Of a stretch of 12,929 nt of DNA, positions 12,914 to 12,929 are shown piece after piece (the stretch's first letter is position 1; each line of letters opens with the position of its first letter). Origin of the DNA: Puniceicoccales bacterium (GTDB lineage Bacteria; Verrucomicrobiota; Verrucomicrobiia; Opitutales; UBA953). Under the pieces are notes generated by a model. That model was not told the origin of the DNA and searched no databases. It saw only the letters and a list, made by a program, of their open reading frames with translations. The DNA lies in assembly GCA_031279675.1 (NCBI GenBank), contig JAITIB010000096.1:1-12929 (forward strand). Direction: 5' to 3'. Position numbers and translations under genes: made by a program.

Positions 12914-12929
12914 AGCTTTCCCGGATCCG

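Larger units (their letters stand above)
12482..12929. other. Gene-free region at the right edge
   Basis: No frame here looks like a protein; the longest plus-strand frame (12504-12767) lacks any recognisable motif and a ribosome site. The left part to about 12740 is featureless apart from a short hairpin around TTGCGG/CCGCAA near 12717-12732. The right part carries the triple hairpin cassette and the palindromic repeat listed separately. Confidence 0.5.

Overview
The window is GC-rich bacterial chromosome. The most likely source is a Verrucomicrobiota member, perhaps Opitutaceae. This rests on inference from several features together: a fused HpnD-HpnE hopanoid/squalene enzyme, an RRM-type RNA-binding protein, dispersed GC-rich palindromes, and an almost complete lack of Shine-Dalgarno sequences in front of the native genes. 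No taxonomic marker is present to prove it.

Layout. (1) Positions 30-1126, minus strand: tRNA-Ser(UGA) and nadC (NAD de novo synthesis). (2) 1267-2636: an IS5-family insertion sequence with one intact transposase. It lies just upstream of nadC and has unusually long, imperfect inverted ends. (3) 2637-3657: about 1 kb with no credible gene. It holds hairpins and an inverted pair of a palindromic repeat whose third copy is at the far right end of the window. (4) 3658-8390, plus strand: tRNA-Leu(CAA), an HTH-like/metallo-beta-lactamase hydrolase, an NtrC-class sigma-54 response regulator without a neighbouring kinase, and a 750-residue HpnD-HpnE fusion. The three protein genes are separated by 63 and 51 bases and may form one transcription unit. 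(5) 8377-9819: a divergent HxlR-type regulator and NmrA-type quinone reductase pair, equivalent to ytfH/ytfG (qorR/qorB). The regulator's 3' end overlaps the 3' end of the hopanoid gene on the opposite strand. (6) 9820-11798: a terminator region, then an RRM RNA-binding protein and a MalY/PatB-type PLP enzyme, both on the minus strand. (7) 11944-12481: a small exported protein with a strong intrinsic terminator. (8) 12482-12929: non-coding sequence with three consecutive hairpins and the third copy of the palindromic repeat.

How the genes work together. The clearest functional pairs are HpnD with HpnE (presqualene diphosphate to squalene, in one chain) and the HxlR regulator with its divergent quinone reductase (redox or electrophile stress). 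The response regulator between the hydrolase and the hopanoid gene may control nearby or distant sigma-54 promoters, but no convincing -24/-12 promoter was seen here. No phage, CRISPR array, toxin-antitoxin or defence system was recognised. The most unusual items are the HpnDE fusion, the long-ended IS and the palindromic repeat families.
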